Assembly: GCF_029784165.1 (NCBI RefSeq)
Contig: NC_073696.1
Location: 46,269,858-46,333,857, forward strand
Origin: Wyeomyia smithii
Lineage: Eukaryota; Arthropoda; Insecta; Diptera; Culicidae
Length of the DNA: 64,000 nt
Direction of reading: 5' to 3'
The notes beneath the pieces are model-generated. The model was not told where the DNA came from, searched no databases, and saw only the letters and a program-made list of their open reading frames with translations. The first letter of the stretch is position 1. Every line of letters starts with the position of its first letter. The position numbers were made by a program, and so were the translations under genes. Shown here piece after piece: positions 45,528 to 57,460 of this stretch.

Positions 45528-46036
45528 AGTAATTCTCAAAAAGCCATCAAAGTTAGCCGCATTCACGGTAACAGCTCTCATGCTCTTGTCCTCCAGCTTA
45601 TAGCTGCCAAATTTTCCATGTTTTTCCTGTAATCGGGGTGGTGTTCTGAAATAAAACTTTCGTTATAACACAAACTATCTCTAGCATGGCAACTAAATGC
45701 AGCACAATACAGGACCTTATCTATGAAGCCAAAAGGAAGCACTTACTCGGTTACTGCTCTGACGACGATCACATTGCTTGTTTTGTTCGGTTTTGGCTCC
45801 ATGCGGCTAAAGAAGAAGGGAGCGACATGTGTTGCATCTATTTCGCATAAAATGCATTTCGTACATGACGCACATGAGCAACAGGTCCCTCCCAAGCCAC
45901 AAGTAAAACTTAAAGGCAGCTCAACTCGTCTATTCCCAGGCGAAGTGATACACGATACAAGTGTACAACCACTTGCACTGTTATAGGCGTTCCCAGTTTC
46001 AATGAAATGTACCAGCCGGAAAATGTGAAGGAGCAT
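45528..46036 (-). other. Candidate small spliced gene (minus), ambiguous
   Basis: Minus strand: an open frame from ATG 46036-46034 runs 97 codons to a consensus donor (GTAAGT, starting near 45742). After about 98 bp an acceptor ('gttttatttcag') leads into a 40-codon in-frame exon with EKHGKFGSYKLEDKSM, ending at TAA near 45528. Against this, the plus strand of the same DNA is also open: an 87-codon frame at 45723-45986 with a hydrophobic stretch, and a 54-codon ATG frame at 45686-45850 with TIQDLIYEAKRKHLLGY. At most one can be real, and none resembles a family I know. Confidence 0.3.
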
Positions 46037-46039
46037 CAG

Positions 46040-47300
46040 ACGTGCGTGTTATTATTTTAAATTGCTGGCTTCAGCTCCACTTTAAACACACGACGCAATA
46101 ACATTTGTTTTTTTCTGGGCTACCAAAGCGGAATACAATAATTAGGTTAGTTTGCTAATTGCAAAGTTTGAGATAGGATTCTATGGGGCTCTTCAAACAG
46201 TGCTTGACTAAACTTTCAAGTGTTCAAGGCTGAGTGTCTCAAACCGTCAACAGTAACTATGAAACAATTACATTCTCACTCAGACTGCAAAATAAATCAA
46301 CAACGGTGCGTAACTGCGAGTAATGGATATTGATTTTCAATTTCGTATATTTTATTACTTTTTACCAGCCGCCTCCTCCACGAGGCCCGCATTTGTTCAC
46401 TTACGCACCACTAACTCCAAATGGCATCGCGCTTTTTGTCATAAATTTTCGTGCATTCGTTCATGATTTGTCAACCATGACGACGAACGCTTTTCGCATC
46501 TGTCATTGTTTCCTACTGCTCTGCTACCAACCGCCAACCGTTCGCGCCCGGCAGTCCATCAGGCACAAGATGATGAATAATTTAAGACCGTTGTCAGCTG
46601 CCTGAAACGTTTTCCTTTTCGGTACATTGACTCCAGAATGGTCGGCGCTATCGTACAAATATCTAATGCTGCCATTTTAATCCGTAATACTCCTGAAAGC
46701 AAACATATCTTCCCCTGCATCCGGAACGCCGTTGTCAGCTTCATCACGAGACGAAAACGTTGAGTCGCAATACGTTCAGCAATTCGCGAAAAAAAAAACT
46801 ATCTCGCGACTGGAGAGCAACCGCCGGAAACAGTCGGATAATGTAATGAGTGTGCTTTTTAGTGTCGCGACAGATATTTACCGTCCTCGTCAGCCAGCAG
46901 CGGCGCTATCCACTAGCCCCGCCACTCTGCCAGTGTATAATCGAAATTCAATTTAGAACTTTTCACCAAGTCAGACTTCCGGAACAGCTTAATCGGCAGC
47001 TTGGCGTGACTTTTGCTTTAACAGACACATGAAAAGTTTCGTTTGTATACAAATTTATCACTCGATAAAGATGTCAACCAGACTTCAATTAACTCAATCG
47101 AACGTAAAACGCAACCGATCGAAAGCGTCTGACCGTCCCAATTCCCACTGCTAGGATGATTTGCTTTTTTTCATCCGTAAAACCAAACTCGCCCCATTTT
47201 GATGAACAATTGTGTTTGCGCATAAAAGAGTCAGATATTGGAGGAAAAAAAGTGGACGACTTCCGTTTTCGTGTATTGAATCTTCCGGCCGTCGGTGTCG
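46040..47300. other. Noncoding stretch, GC-richer from 46370
   Basis: No recognised gene. The rise in GC toward 47400 and the exon-like signals after it could mark a promoter region on the plus strand. Confidence 0.4.
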
Positions 47301-47655
47301 ACTCGGTTTAAGGCGTGATTCGGAGGCGGGAGAGTCGCGCAACTAACGGATACCGGAACGGAACGGAACGGATACACAGACAAAGGCAAACGAGAGCCGC
47401 CGACAATGGACGGTTCCAACACCACTTGGCACTTGGGAGGAAGATACCAATCTGTGAGAAATCAGCTCGATTTAGATATAGCTATCAACCTACCGTGACG
47501 ATTAATTTATTCATATCGTTCCATTTTGTCGCTCGCGACAATTGGAGAGTTTTTTTTTCTTTTTGTAGGAATATTTCGTTCTGTAGCTCAGGCAGTCGAA
47601 TAGATCTTAGTAGGACAGCTATCCGTAACGGCAGTCTGGGATGCTGGAATATGTG
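47300..47655 (+). other. Possible 5' exons of a plus-strand gene
   Basis: GC-rich leader with 'gaacggaacggaacgg', then an ATG in strong context (acaATGg, 47406) opening MDGSNTTWHLGGRYQS up to a donor-like GTGAGA at 47454. A good acceptor ('tttttttctttttgtag', to 47568) and a near-perfect donor (GTGAGT at 47656) define an 87 bp internal exon at 47569-47655. The two do not join in one open frame, so if real they are more likely 5' UTR exons. No downstream exon was found. Confidence 0.3.
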
Positions 47656-48039
47656 GTGAGTGATGAAAATTATATTCGATTCGTGTCTGTATGGATCTTA
47701 TGTTCGAACCGTTGGCAATACCTTAGCTATATTTTATTTGCTTGATATAATTTTTCGCAATCAACTAAAAGTACAAATGGTATTCTCTCTCATGATAATG
47801 TTTTCCAGAATTTTTCCTGTACAGCTCAACATGCACTCTTTTCCAGTGGATTTTGTTATACAGTTGAATTCCTACTCATTTCATTACTAACATGATACGA
47901 GCAAACAAATCTGATGGTTATTGCACTGGAGTGGGTGTTCTAAAAACCATTTGACAATATATAGCATAAGGATTCGATCGCAAAATGGTTAACCTTCAAT
48001 CTGTCAATTATTATAACCAAAATTTAAAAACCTAAATTA
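47656..48039. other. AT-rich noncoding stretch
   Basis: Nothing recognised; would be intron if the exon at 47569-47655 is real. Confidence 0.4.
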
Positions 48040-48560
48040 ATCCACCTAGCGGTGAGACCCAGCCTTTCTCCTTCGAACTTAGAACAAACAGTCTTAGAAA
48101 CATGTTTCTTGTCATAGCCTGATTTCACATTATTATACATAACGGACAAAGTTAAAGTCCAATAACAATAAAATTCAATAAGGTTTTATGAGGCAACAAG
48201 ACCTTCCATATGACACTAATTTTGTGAAAATCGGTCCAGCCATCTCTAAGAAAAGTGAGTGAGTTTAAACAGTATTTGAAACACGTTTCTTTGCATAACT
48301 TTTGAACTACATGTCCAATCATTATAAAATTATTTTACAAATGATTCAAAAATAAGCCCGTTCTTTTGATACCAATTTTGTTCAAATCGGTTATGTATTC
48401 TCTGAGATAATGAAGTTTTGTGATTTTCACATTTTGATACATAACCTCGAAACTAAAAATCCGATTACAATAAAATTCAATAGGGTCTTATGGGGCAACT
48501 AGACCTTTCATTTGCAATTAGTTTCATGAAAATCGGTCCAGTCAACTTTGAGAAAATCGA
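48040..48560. repeat. Degenerate tandem repeat, period about 150 bp
   Basis: Two clear units share 'acaataaaattcaataaggt', then 'gaaaatcggtccagccatct' or 'gaaaatcggtccagtcaact' and 'agtgagtgag' or 'cgagtgag' (near 48165-48255 and 48466-48560). A weaker unit lies between ('tccaatcattataaaatta'). The family phrase 'aaaatcggtccag' marks each unit. Confidence 0.7.
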
Positions 48561-49297
48561 GTGAGATTGGGAGACCGTTCCCAAGTAACACACAAAACAT
48601 GTTAGAAAATAAGTAACAACGAAAGTAGTCATATAAGTGTACTACAAGCGTAATTGAAAACGTGTAGTAGTGTGAACATGTGTAGTGAAAACATGTGAAG
48701 TAGTTTTTCATTGGAATACAACCGCATTTCGGAAACAAGCTCGTTTTTTCTGGTTTTAGAGATGTTTTTAATAACATGAGTTCAAGAATGACAATCACTA
48801 TCACTTGGTCTTTTCATAAGACATTACACCATCTAGTAACAACACTACGTACCTGTAAAATGCTTTTCCTTAGTACAATAGTCGTAGCATTCAACTCCCA
48901 ACTTAAAATTACTTGATCAAATTATTATTTAAATTATATGAACGATTTCTATATTTATTCGAAACGGGTCACAACGCGCCATCAAAAGATAAACAAAACG
49001 CTTGCAGTGTAACCAATATCACTTGAGATTTTCGTTATTGTATATCTAACAACGTTTTCTAGTTTTGTTAGATTTTATATCCAGATAACGTTGAAACTAT
49101 GCGAAAACAATTTCAATATTCAAGCGAAAGAAACAACTCTTTTTGAAAGATTGAATATTATTTTTTGTCATTATTTTATAATCAATTAAAACTGTCACTG
49201 ATAAAAGAGCTGATCAAACGAATCGCACGTTTCTAGCAAAGCAACGGTTTAAATTAGCAAGCGACACATACAATTTTTACAATCAATTCCTGTACTC
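48561..49297. other. AT-rich noncoding stretch
   Basis: Nothing recognised apart from 'aaaacatgtgaag' type local repeats near 48655-48700. Confidence 0.45.
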
Positions 49298-50160
49298 TCG
49301 TTACATTGAGTGAACTCAAAAAAGTTTACGTCGACATCCAAAAAAGTTCTGTTCTTTTGTTCGTTCTAAACGAAAGGAAAATGGATTACCAGCTTCCATG
49401 TTGCTCGGTGATTTGTCTGCTAGTACAGCTTCTTCTAAATGCGAATTATTTGCTGAGCATTTTAAAGCCGCTTTTTCGTCTTCAGTTGCTATGTCAGATC
49501 AGATTGACGCTGCAATACGCGACACTACGCAGGAGAGTTTCGATTGTGGAGTTTTTCAAGTGACAGAAGCGCACGTTTTGAGTGCAATTCGAAGGCTGAA
49601 ACATTCCACTTGTCCTGGGCCAGACGGGATCCCGCCATCATTGTTGAAAAACTGCTCGAACGAACTGGTGTCGCCTCTTATAAAGATGTTTAATCTTTCT
49701 CTGCAGCAAGGATTGTTTCCTACTAGTTGGAAAAATTCATTGCTCACACCGATACACAAAAAGGGGACAAGTACAACATAGCTAATTACCGAGAAATTAC
49801 ATCATTATGTGCATGTTCCAAAGTTTTCGAAATAGTCGTCAGAACAGTGCGAACAATTTGGAAGGTGAAATGTTTTTAGTTCAGTGTCTCATGCTGTGTA
49901 TGATAAGTGTACCTTGTCTCAGCTGGACACAATCCCTGTCGTGTGTGTAGATTTTAATTTAGTTTAATCACCATGCCGTATCTCTATATAGCTAATCTAG
50001 TTTGGATTTTTTGATTTAACATTTGATTTATCAGTAATTGATTGTATGTTTCGTTATTATTTTTATTATTTTTTAGTTGTTTTTTAACCCATTGAATTTT
50101 TTAATACTATTTTAAGACTACCTAGAGCGTTGCGTCTGGCTATGATAATAGTAAAAAATC
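49298..50160 (+). mobile_element. Internally deleted non-LTR retrotransposon (RT start plus 3' end)
   Basis: The plus frame at 49398-49781 is a clean RT N-terminal region: FAEHFKAAFSSS, then LSAIRRLKHSTCPGPDGIPP (GPDGIPP box) and KNSLLTPIHKKG. One frame change later 'IANYREITSLC' (about 49778-49810) continues the RT. Sequence then jumps to what looks like a 3' UTR ('gagcgttgcgtctggctatg', about 50125). The palm domain is missing, so the copy is deleted in the middle. Style: Jockey/CR1 type. Confidence 0.88.
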
Positions 50161-53149
50161 ACAAGCATTACACATCACTGTTTTGAAACCAAAAAAACCA
50201 TAACAACTCCAACATATGGTTTACAAAATTGCATCGAATCATTTTTTATCAATAAAAAATTGATTATTTAACTTTTTAACGAGGATATTTCAAAACATTA
50301 CAAATTGGATCAAGTTGTTGTGTAGAAGAAAACCGGCTATTCCCAGGCGCGAAAAAGCATGTTTTTTTTAAACACTTGCTTTGCAATCCATTAAGCAATC
50401 TATGCGGTTTTACCGCCGCAACTGTTCCAGCGATTTTTGCCAAGTCCACCGAGATCACAATCGCGAACGCGAAGCCAATATTTTCCGCCGCCAGTGAAAA
50501 CTACACGTACCTTCCCACTTGTCTGGCGCGATGCAACAAAAAAAAAACACCTTCGTTAGATCGCCATAAATTCAATCCCGAAAAGAAAGATACCGCACTG
50601 GAACTTTGGCGCCATAAATTTAACGACCGTTTATGCAGATAACGTTCGGCCCTCCCTTCTGTCTGCTTCTTCGCGGGACCGCTGCTCTGCCGTCGCATCG
50701 ATTGCCGGATAAATAATGCACACTTGAAAATTTAAACGCTAGCCTTAATGACAGGCACTCAGTAACCAGTCCGAAACCGATGGGGCATACTGCCAGGAGC
50801 AGAAAGGAAAACGTCTGTTCAGCATGCAAATCACCGCACCGCTCCGCGGATAAATGAAAAAACTTCAGAGCTCGGTTACCAACCTTCGAAAACGGGAGCA
50901 AGGATAATTTGACCCTTTTTATTGAATCAATGCCCCTCGTGGGTTGGTTTGCATTTTCTTCTTTTTCGCTTTTTTTCCTTTTCAGTGGAATAAGGTCATC
51001 TCGCTGCGAAAATGTCTGAAGGTTTGGTAGATTCCGTGAGTTTTCGTGGGCTTTTCTCATTTCAGCTAAACGTGAATAACACGTAAATTAGGATGAAACA
51101 AGCACCCGGAATCGGCTTATAATCTGTTTTGTCTCGAAGACGATTTAGTTTATGAATTAGAGCCTAATGATAATTCAGCAGATAAATTTATGTTAATCAG
51201 GATCTTTATTGTCTTTGATAACACCAAAACGAAGGTTTGAAATGGAGAGAATTTTGAACTGTAACTACATTTCGCTGCTTCGAATTCCCACGTGAAGAAA
51301 TCTAATTTTCATAACAGCATCTTTTTGTAAGGAAAGAGAATATGAAGAGCTGTCATATTGAATATAAACCCAGCATTTTAAAGATCTGGTTCAAACAAAA
51401 CTTTATGTGTCACATAAGCTGTATTTAATTTTGTACCATTCTCGTGGAGATTACAAAATTTCGTCGAGCTTCTAAGAGATGTTATTATTATTATAGCATT
51501 TCCATTCCCTTGCCGTCTTTTGAGTCTTCTTTCTAGAACGAGTCAATATCGGTGAAATACAGAACTCAAATGTATTCATAATAAACTGTTGAAAAAATGT
51601 GTTCGACTCTAAGCAATTTGGAGCACAACAAGGCCTAGAATCAGAACAGCTTATTATGGCGAAAACTACAGCCGTTGACAATATTCTAATGATTAACTCT
51701 ACTCGAAAGCAATCCTTTCAATGTTTCTTGTTGAATGGGCGTTATCCCGATGTCTGTAGCAGAAGTCTCGAGGGGTGTGGAAATCCAACTGCCCTAACCG
51801 AACACAGTTCACTCGCTTCGTGATTGCGAACAAAAACAATAAACACAGTGTTCATCCGTAGACAACCACTCTCCCACATGGGTTCTCCTATACCCACTCG
51901 CTGGAGATTGAGAGTTATATAGCATCGGTGAGAAAAAGAGAACGGGATGCTGTTTCATCACATCTGTTGGGCTCCTGATGACGATGATGGCGATGCTGGC
52001 CGATACAACATGCTGTCACTTTTATCGGCTGAAGCTGGCAGGTTCTCGCGGCATTCTTCCGTGACGGACCATTGTCCTAGGCTCAGTCTGGCTCCAGACA
52101 TCACCGTGGATGGTGGAGCTTTTTAACCGCGCCCTCGAAGTGACTAAGGTTGTGTTCGGTGGAAAGCTAGACTTTGCCTCTGTGGATGAATGCTTTGGCG
52201 CTAGAAGTGTGGAAAGTGTGCTCTCGGTATGGAACTGTAAACAAAATTTCTGGGGAAAGTTAGCCGGGAAACCGGACGTTGTTTGATGCTCTGGTATTTC
52301 GGCATTGACAGCTATCAGAGTCGCTTGTTTCGACTTGCTTAAAGAGCTGTTCTTCGAGTGGTGAGACGGAAGTTGAATTCAACGGTTACGTTTTCTGCTT
52401 TTACGCCTAAGGCTACAAAATGCCTGATCTTATTTAATGAAATTGTAACTTTACAGTAGCGAAAATCGAGTGTGGCATAAATCAAAATAAATTTGAATAT
52501 GTCAGCGAATATCTAGAAGGTGTTATTATATACAGTCTCTAATAATGCAGACGGATGGCATAATTTCTATACACTAGCACTGAATATTTGCTTTCATATA
52601 AATTCGACTCATGAAGAAAGAGAGAGATATTTAAATACACAAGCGTTCGTTGTTAGAGTTATGAAGTGATAAAAATCGTCCTGATGTGAAATGAAGTATG
52701 CCGCTTTATAATAGTTTCAGGCAAATATCTGCATGACAGCCATAACTTGGCATGATTATAGTGCATACAGAAACGCCCGGAACGTATCTTCTCGTGACTT
52801 TACCACCGAACGGCATTTATTAAAAGGGACTATACTCCGTGTGAGCAATGGAATTCACGCCTCGTCGATGCTAAGTGTTGAAACTAAAAGCTTGTCAAGA
52901 GGCACCGCATTATTGTCTTCAGTGTGAGTGAAGTGGCAATAAGAGTGGGAGTATGGAATCAAAAAGAAAAGCAAAAGTATAATTACGAAGTGAAACTGAA
53001 TACTTGAAAAAAAGAATACTCTCAGCTGAATTCGTGCACCGACCTGTGAAAGTTAATGGAACCGGGCCGTTTACAAACAATAGTTCATAAGCTACAAACG
53101 AACGGAAAATAAAGGAACAATCCACATAAAACGGTTACTTCCGTTCGAG
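50161..53149. other. Noncoding stretch with GC-richer blocks
   Basis: Blocks at 50380-50720, 50760-50930 and 51940-52260 are GC-richer and open on both strands without motifs. I see no splice-supported gene. They may be regulatory DNA. Confidence 0.4.
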
Positions 53150-53552
53150 TCAGTACACTTTTCGCGGTTACTTATTTGTCCCCAGCAAACCATAATCCGT
53201 AAGTGGGCTGTATGTGTTGTTACGTTTCGGTTCTAGCCTCTCGAGGGGAGTGGATTCATTGCAATCGACCGAAGCCGCTTGTGTATGGTTCGTTGTTGTC
53301 CTCTTCGTCTTTCTGCCAGCGACCGTGACCCAGACCATCAACAAGGATTACGCGCGGTAATGCAGTGGACCGTGTCTTTCGAGATTTTATGAGCACATTT
53401 TCGGATTTCTAAACGAAAGACGCATAAGAGCCGCACTAAAACACCACAACGACAGCGAAAGCAGAGCTTTCTGTGTCATCTATCCGCAGTCGTACCGAGA
53501 AGACTGCGGTACTGTGGCTGCAACACGATAGCATTCCTGGGAAAAGGATCGA
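53150..53552 (+). promoter_or_regulatory. Possible promoter and noncoding first exon
   Basis: An arthropod-type initiator TCAGT (53150-53154, in 'cgagtcagtacac') is followed by a GC-richer leader of about 400 bp ending at a consensus donor, GTAAGT at 53553. No continuous ATG frame spans it; one frame has a hydrophobic 'WFVVVLFVFLPATV' run but no Met before it. This would suit the 5' UTR exon of a gene with a long first intron lying to the right. Confidence 0.3.
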
Positions 53553-53891
53553 GTAAGTAAATATCACTGTTAATGGGGTGGGCAAATGAAATTAGTATAA
53601 CTGCATATACGGATTCCATTTGAACTTCGTCATTCTGAAAGAGGAAAGAAAGGATAAGATGTAATTGTTTGATATGGATCTTGATTTGATCTTTACACCA
53701 CTGTCTCGATTGTGTCGTTACAATGAACCAATTAGCACAGCCGAGTTCAATGGCTTAGAAAGATAGCGAAGTTATGCTATAACTTTTATCATATGACTAG
53801 CATAATCAGGTAATTATTTAGTTGAGTGTTGGTAATACTATAGGAAGTATTGTTACGATAAAAATTTGTTTTTTTCTAATTTTTTTTTACT
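53553..53891. other. Noncoding stretch before the Jockey copy
   Basis: AT-rich; nothing recognised. Confidence 0.5.
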
Positions 53892-56440
53892 TTTTTAAGG
53901 GGGGATTTGTTAGTACTTAAGCTATTTATGATTAATATTAATAAATAATGAGTATGTGTGTTCAATCACAAATGGTGACTTCTCAACACTGTTAGAAATT
54001 TGTAATTTCAATTGTTAAGATTTGTTTGCTTTCGCAATTAGGACTTATCATTCATAGGGATTTTAACCTACTTGTCAAAAAAGAGGAAGTAAACTTACAA
54101 CTAACTTAATAGCTAACTTATTGGCTACAAAGAGAGCTTATCGTAGCTATTGAGGATTGCAACGATTTTTGTCGAAAATTCTCAATAATTTTATTTGACA
54201 TAGCTTCTAATGGTTCAACACCAGTAAGTCTATGTAATTCGAGTGTACCAAACCAAGGTGGACGCTTCAAAATCATTTTCAGAATTTTATTCTGAATCCT
54301 TTGAAGCGTTTTTTCCTTGTTGAACTGCAACTTGACGAGATCGGTACAGCATTGCTGGTCTAAAAATTTGTTTGTAAATCAAAGTTTGCACATTATTTAC
54401 TGTTAAAAAATTAAACAGCTCATTCTCATTGGCCTTCAATGGGTGAGCATTGCAATTTAAAATTTTGATTGTTTTATTTGAAATCATTGTTAAATTTTAA
54501 ATTAGAAACAATTTTAAGTGTAAAATTTGTTCCAATTTGAATGGCTTCAAACATGGAATTTGCCTGCAACATGGCGTTCATAAGATCGAAAATTACCTAC
54601 ATTAGGTGAAATAATGTTCGAACTACCTGTTACCTGTGCATACGTTAACAGGTATGCAAAGGAGTAGAAAAAATGAGCGGTACAGCGCTACAGCTTGGAG
54701 AATTTTGTTTTGAAGTTTGTTTTAATTGGGAAATTGAATTTTGTTAACATTGCCTTGCCTTAACAATTGCCAAACGGACTGGGCATTGATAAAAATTCAA
54801 GTTGTTAACCTCACTGCGGTTAAAATGAATTAAATAGTTCTCTGACTGTTTTCACCTCGTGATTTTTGTTTCATTAGAATTACTTGGGTAGAGGCTATGC
54901 CAAGTAATTCTGTCAAAGTAATAATGATTTCATCAACGGTTTGATCGTTGGTGAGACCTTTCAAGACAACCTTGAACGGCTTGGCGCTCTTAGTGTCATA
55001 TGAGCAAAATCATTTCAAATCGCCCGGAAATACGCGAAAATTTAATCGACCATTTTTTATTTGAATGAAACTTTGCACACGTATTTGGCTTAACAAACTG
55101 AGCATTTTTCACAGGTGGAGAGATTTTTTACACCCATGAGTTACATTCTAAAAGGGTGTATGCCTTTTGGCATAGGTTTTATTCGAAGCATTGTAGCCCA
55201 GAAATCGTTGGTTGTATACAAAAACTGTCTGAGAATGAGTTGTAGCGAATCGAAAATACATCATAAAAAAAATATCCACTGTACAAAAAAAAATTTTTTG
55301 ACCAAAAATAATAAAAAATAAACACTAAATTTCAATTTAAAAAAAAAAGTTGAATTTTTTTTATTTTTTTTTTCAAAGAAACTTGACGTTAATACGCAAC
55401 TTTAAAAAATCAAGCATTTCAATGAACGTATGGTTTTTGCTGGAGAACCATGGACAAATTAAGAAAAACGTGTATTTTCCGAAATATTAATGATTTTTCT
55501 AGCTTAAATTTAAAATAACTCGAAAACCGATGCCTTTAGAATGTTTACTACCACGAGCTTTTTGATTCAAAATGGCTTTCTGCATCTATTAAAATCATCA
55601 GAATACAAATATTTTGGAAAAGGTTTAAATTAGAATTTTTATAAAAAAATTAATCTACCATAAAAAAATTAGTTTTCATTTCTCTATCCTGGACTTTTTT
55701 CAAAAAGTTGCGCATTAACGTCAAGTTTCTTTAAAAAAAATAAAGAAAAAAATCAACTTTTTTTTTTAAATTGAAATTTAATGTTTATTTTAAATTTTTT
55801 TTGTACAGTGTATAATTTTTTTATAGTGTATTTTTAATTCCCTACAACGCGTTCTCAGACAGTTTTTCTATACAACCAACGGTTTCTGGGCTACAATGCT
55901 TCGAATAAAGCCTATGCCAAAAGGCATACGCCCTTTTAGAATGTAACTCATGAGTGTAAAAAATTTCTCCATCTGTGAAAAATGCTCAGTTTGCTAAGCC
56001 AAATACGTGTGCAAAGTTTCATTCAAATCATTTTTGATTCGACCATAGGTCATTTGGCGCGATCTGGCTCATATATGTAAAAAATTTGTACATCTTGTCA
56101 GTTAAATACTGAACAAGACGATCACGACCCTTTATTGAGTCGGCTAATAAGCGGCATTCGCCTCTACGGCCAATTTGATAGGCAACTTTAACGTCAGAAA
56201 CAACGTTGATAGTTCCTTTTTGAAAATATTAAATTCAGAAGAAATAGTTACCACAATAGGTGGAGCTTTCTCCTTTTTGAAATAATTGACATTTTGTAAG
56301 TATCATTACTAATAACTTCCATTTCACCGGCTTTTTGCAAAATATCAAAAGGGTTTTCGCTGCAGACACTCGAATTGTCCGAGAGAGAATACTGTCTCTT
56401 TCTCCTCGTAGTGATGCGCGGTTTCTTTTTTCGCCCTGTC
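53892..56440 (-). mobile_element. Jockey-type LINE copy, internally deleted and interrupted
   Basis: Minus strand, 5' to 3': ORF1 starts near 56433 with MTGRKKKPRITTRRKRQYSL and reads on through NPFDILQKAGEMEVISNDTY. It is cut by the foldback at 54998-56077 and resumes with 'KSAKPFKVVLKGLTNDQTVD' and 'LLGIASTQVIL' (about 54880-54990). The element then jumps to the RT C-terminus (54490-54118: 'IYKQIFRPAMLY', KTLQRIQNKILKMILKRPPW, 'QSSIATISSL'). A 3' UTR follows, ending 'aaatcccccctt' with a short A-tail near 53880-53898. The RT palm is missing. The 3' portion is nearly the same as the copy at 10742-11184. Confidence 0.9.
54998..56077. mobile_element. Foldback element inserted in Jockey ORF1
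   Basis: Arms of about 370 bp (54998-55370 and 55690-56077) pair in reverse, for example 'atgccttttggcataggttt' at 55150 against 'aagcctatgccaaaaggcat' at 55910. Ends are TGAGC.../...GCTCA beside TA. The centre (about 55380-55690) also pairs imperfectly: 'acttgacgttaatacgcaac' and 'gttgcgcattaacgtcaagt'. So nearly the whole 1.08 kb is one hairpin. No coding sequence. Confidence 0.85.
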
Positions 56441-56929
56441 ATTTCATACAGAATACAGAAAATACAGATACAGAAAAAGTTAAAACAAATGTTAAATTCA
56501 AAAGTAGGTAGTCTTGATAAAGACTGATGTGAAATATCTTTCAGGTAGTCTTTGAAAGACGCACTACCCAACCAAAAACTTTGAAGCTATAGGCAGTCAA
56601 AGACCGGTCCACATGCAACCGAAAACACGTCTGATCTGTAGGACAGTTCAAGACACACTGTTTTAAAATGTGTAAATGTGAAAATACAAGTTATACTATC
56701 TATTGCCTATACGAGCATGTTTTCCTTCAAGACATCAGTTCTATTAATACAGGGTGCGCAATTAATCCGAGTACACTTTAAAAGTATGTTGAAAAAAAAC
56801 GAAAATACAAGATATTTTTTTCTGAGTCAATTTTAATTGAGACAATGTTTATTAAGAACCTCTACGGCATATTAGCTAGGAGCACCCCCTTTAGTGCTGT
56901 ATGACGAACTTAACCCACTCCCGGCGGGT
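56441..56929. other. Probable LINE 5' UTR remnant and flank
   Basis: 56441-56740 may be the 5' UTR of the Jockey copy, by position only. 'acagggtgcgcaattaatcc' at about 56751 could be the end of another element, with no partner found. Confidence 0.35.
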
Positions 56930-57460
56930 GACGCCGTTGTCTTTGATTCCTCACGATACTCAGCAGCCGCACAAATACGTCGTAATTACAGACCACACTG
57001 CAAATAGAAATTCGAAAACAAATGTTCAATGTTACATATTGAATATGTAACTACATACCGGGAACATTTCCTCGATCGGTTTTCCCGACATCTCTTCAAA
57101 TCTTTTTTCCTGCACTCCTGAGGTTCTTCTGAGAGGCATCCAATCGGTGAAATGGTCGCATCAATTATGTCTGCACCGTGAATTAAAATTCGGTACACTG
57201 AGGACGGCATGTAATACCATCCGTAATGTTTCACATACTATTTGGCCGTCTCATGGCAGTACTCTTTGAATGGAGGTACATTAACAGATTGGCCACATGT
57301 CAAAATACTCAAAATAACTGCAAACCTTTCAATGAGCTGTACCTTACGTCCAGTTATCTTGGCAGTCAGCTTTGGATCCTTGAAAACCCTTCTCGCGTTA
57401 TTGCCGTCAGTAGTATTTCCTGAGCCGCGCTTGGGAATGTCAATGAATAATCCCTGGGTC
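56930..57460 (-). pseudogene. Transposase C-terminus, Transib-like, with a 60 bp intron
   Basis: Minus strand: DIPKRGSGNTTDGNNARR (about 57390-57450), FKDPKLTAKITGRKVQLIER, then VILSILTCGQSVNVPPFKEY, one stop, and HYGWYYMPSSVYRILIHGAD, then 'PIGCLSEEPQECRKKD' and 'RKCSR'. A consensus donor (GTATGT) and acceptor ('ttctatttgcag') bound an intron at about 57002-57062. The next exon continues 'VVCNYDVFVRLL', as relatives do. The string 'GNT..GN.ARR...TG...LI.RF..IL...G ... WYYMP..V...LIHG..I....PIG.LSEE.QE' is what I know from Transib transposases, the superfamily related to RAG1. That naming is from memory. The catalytic N-terminal part was not found. Confidence 0.6.
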
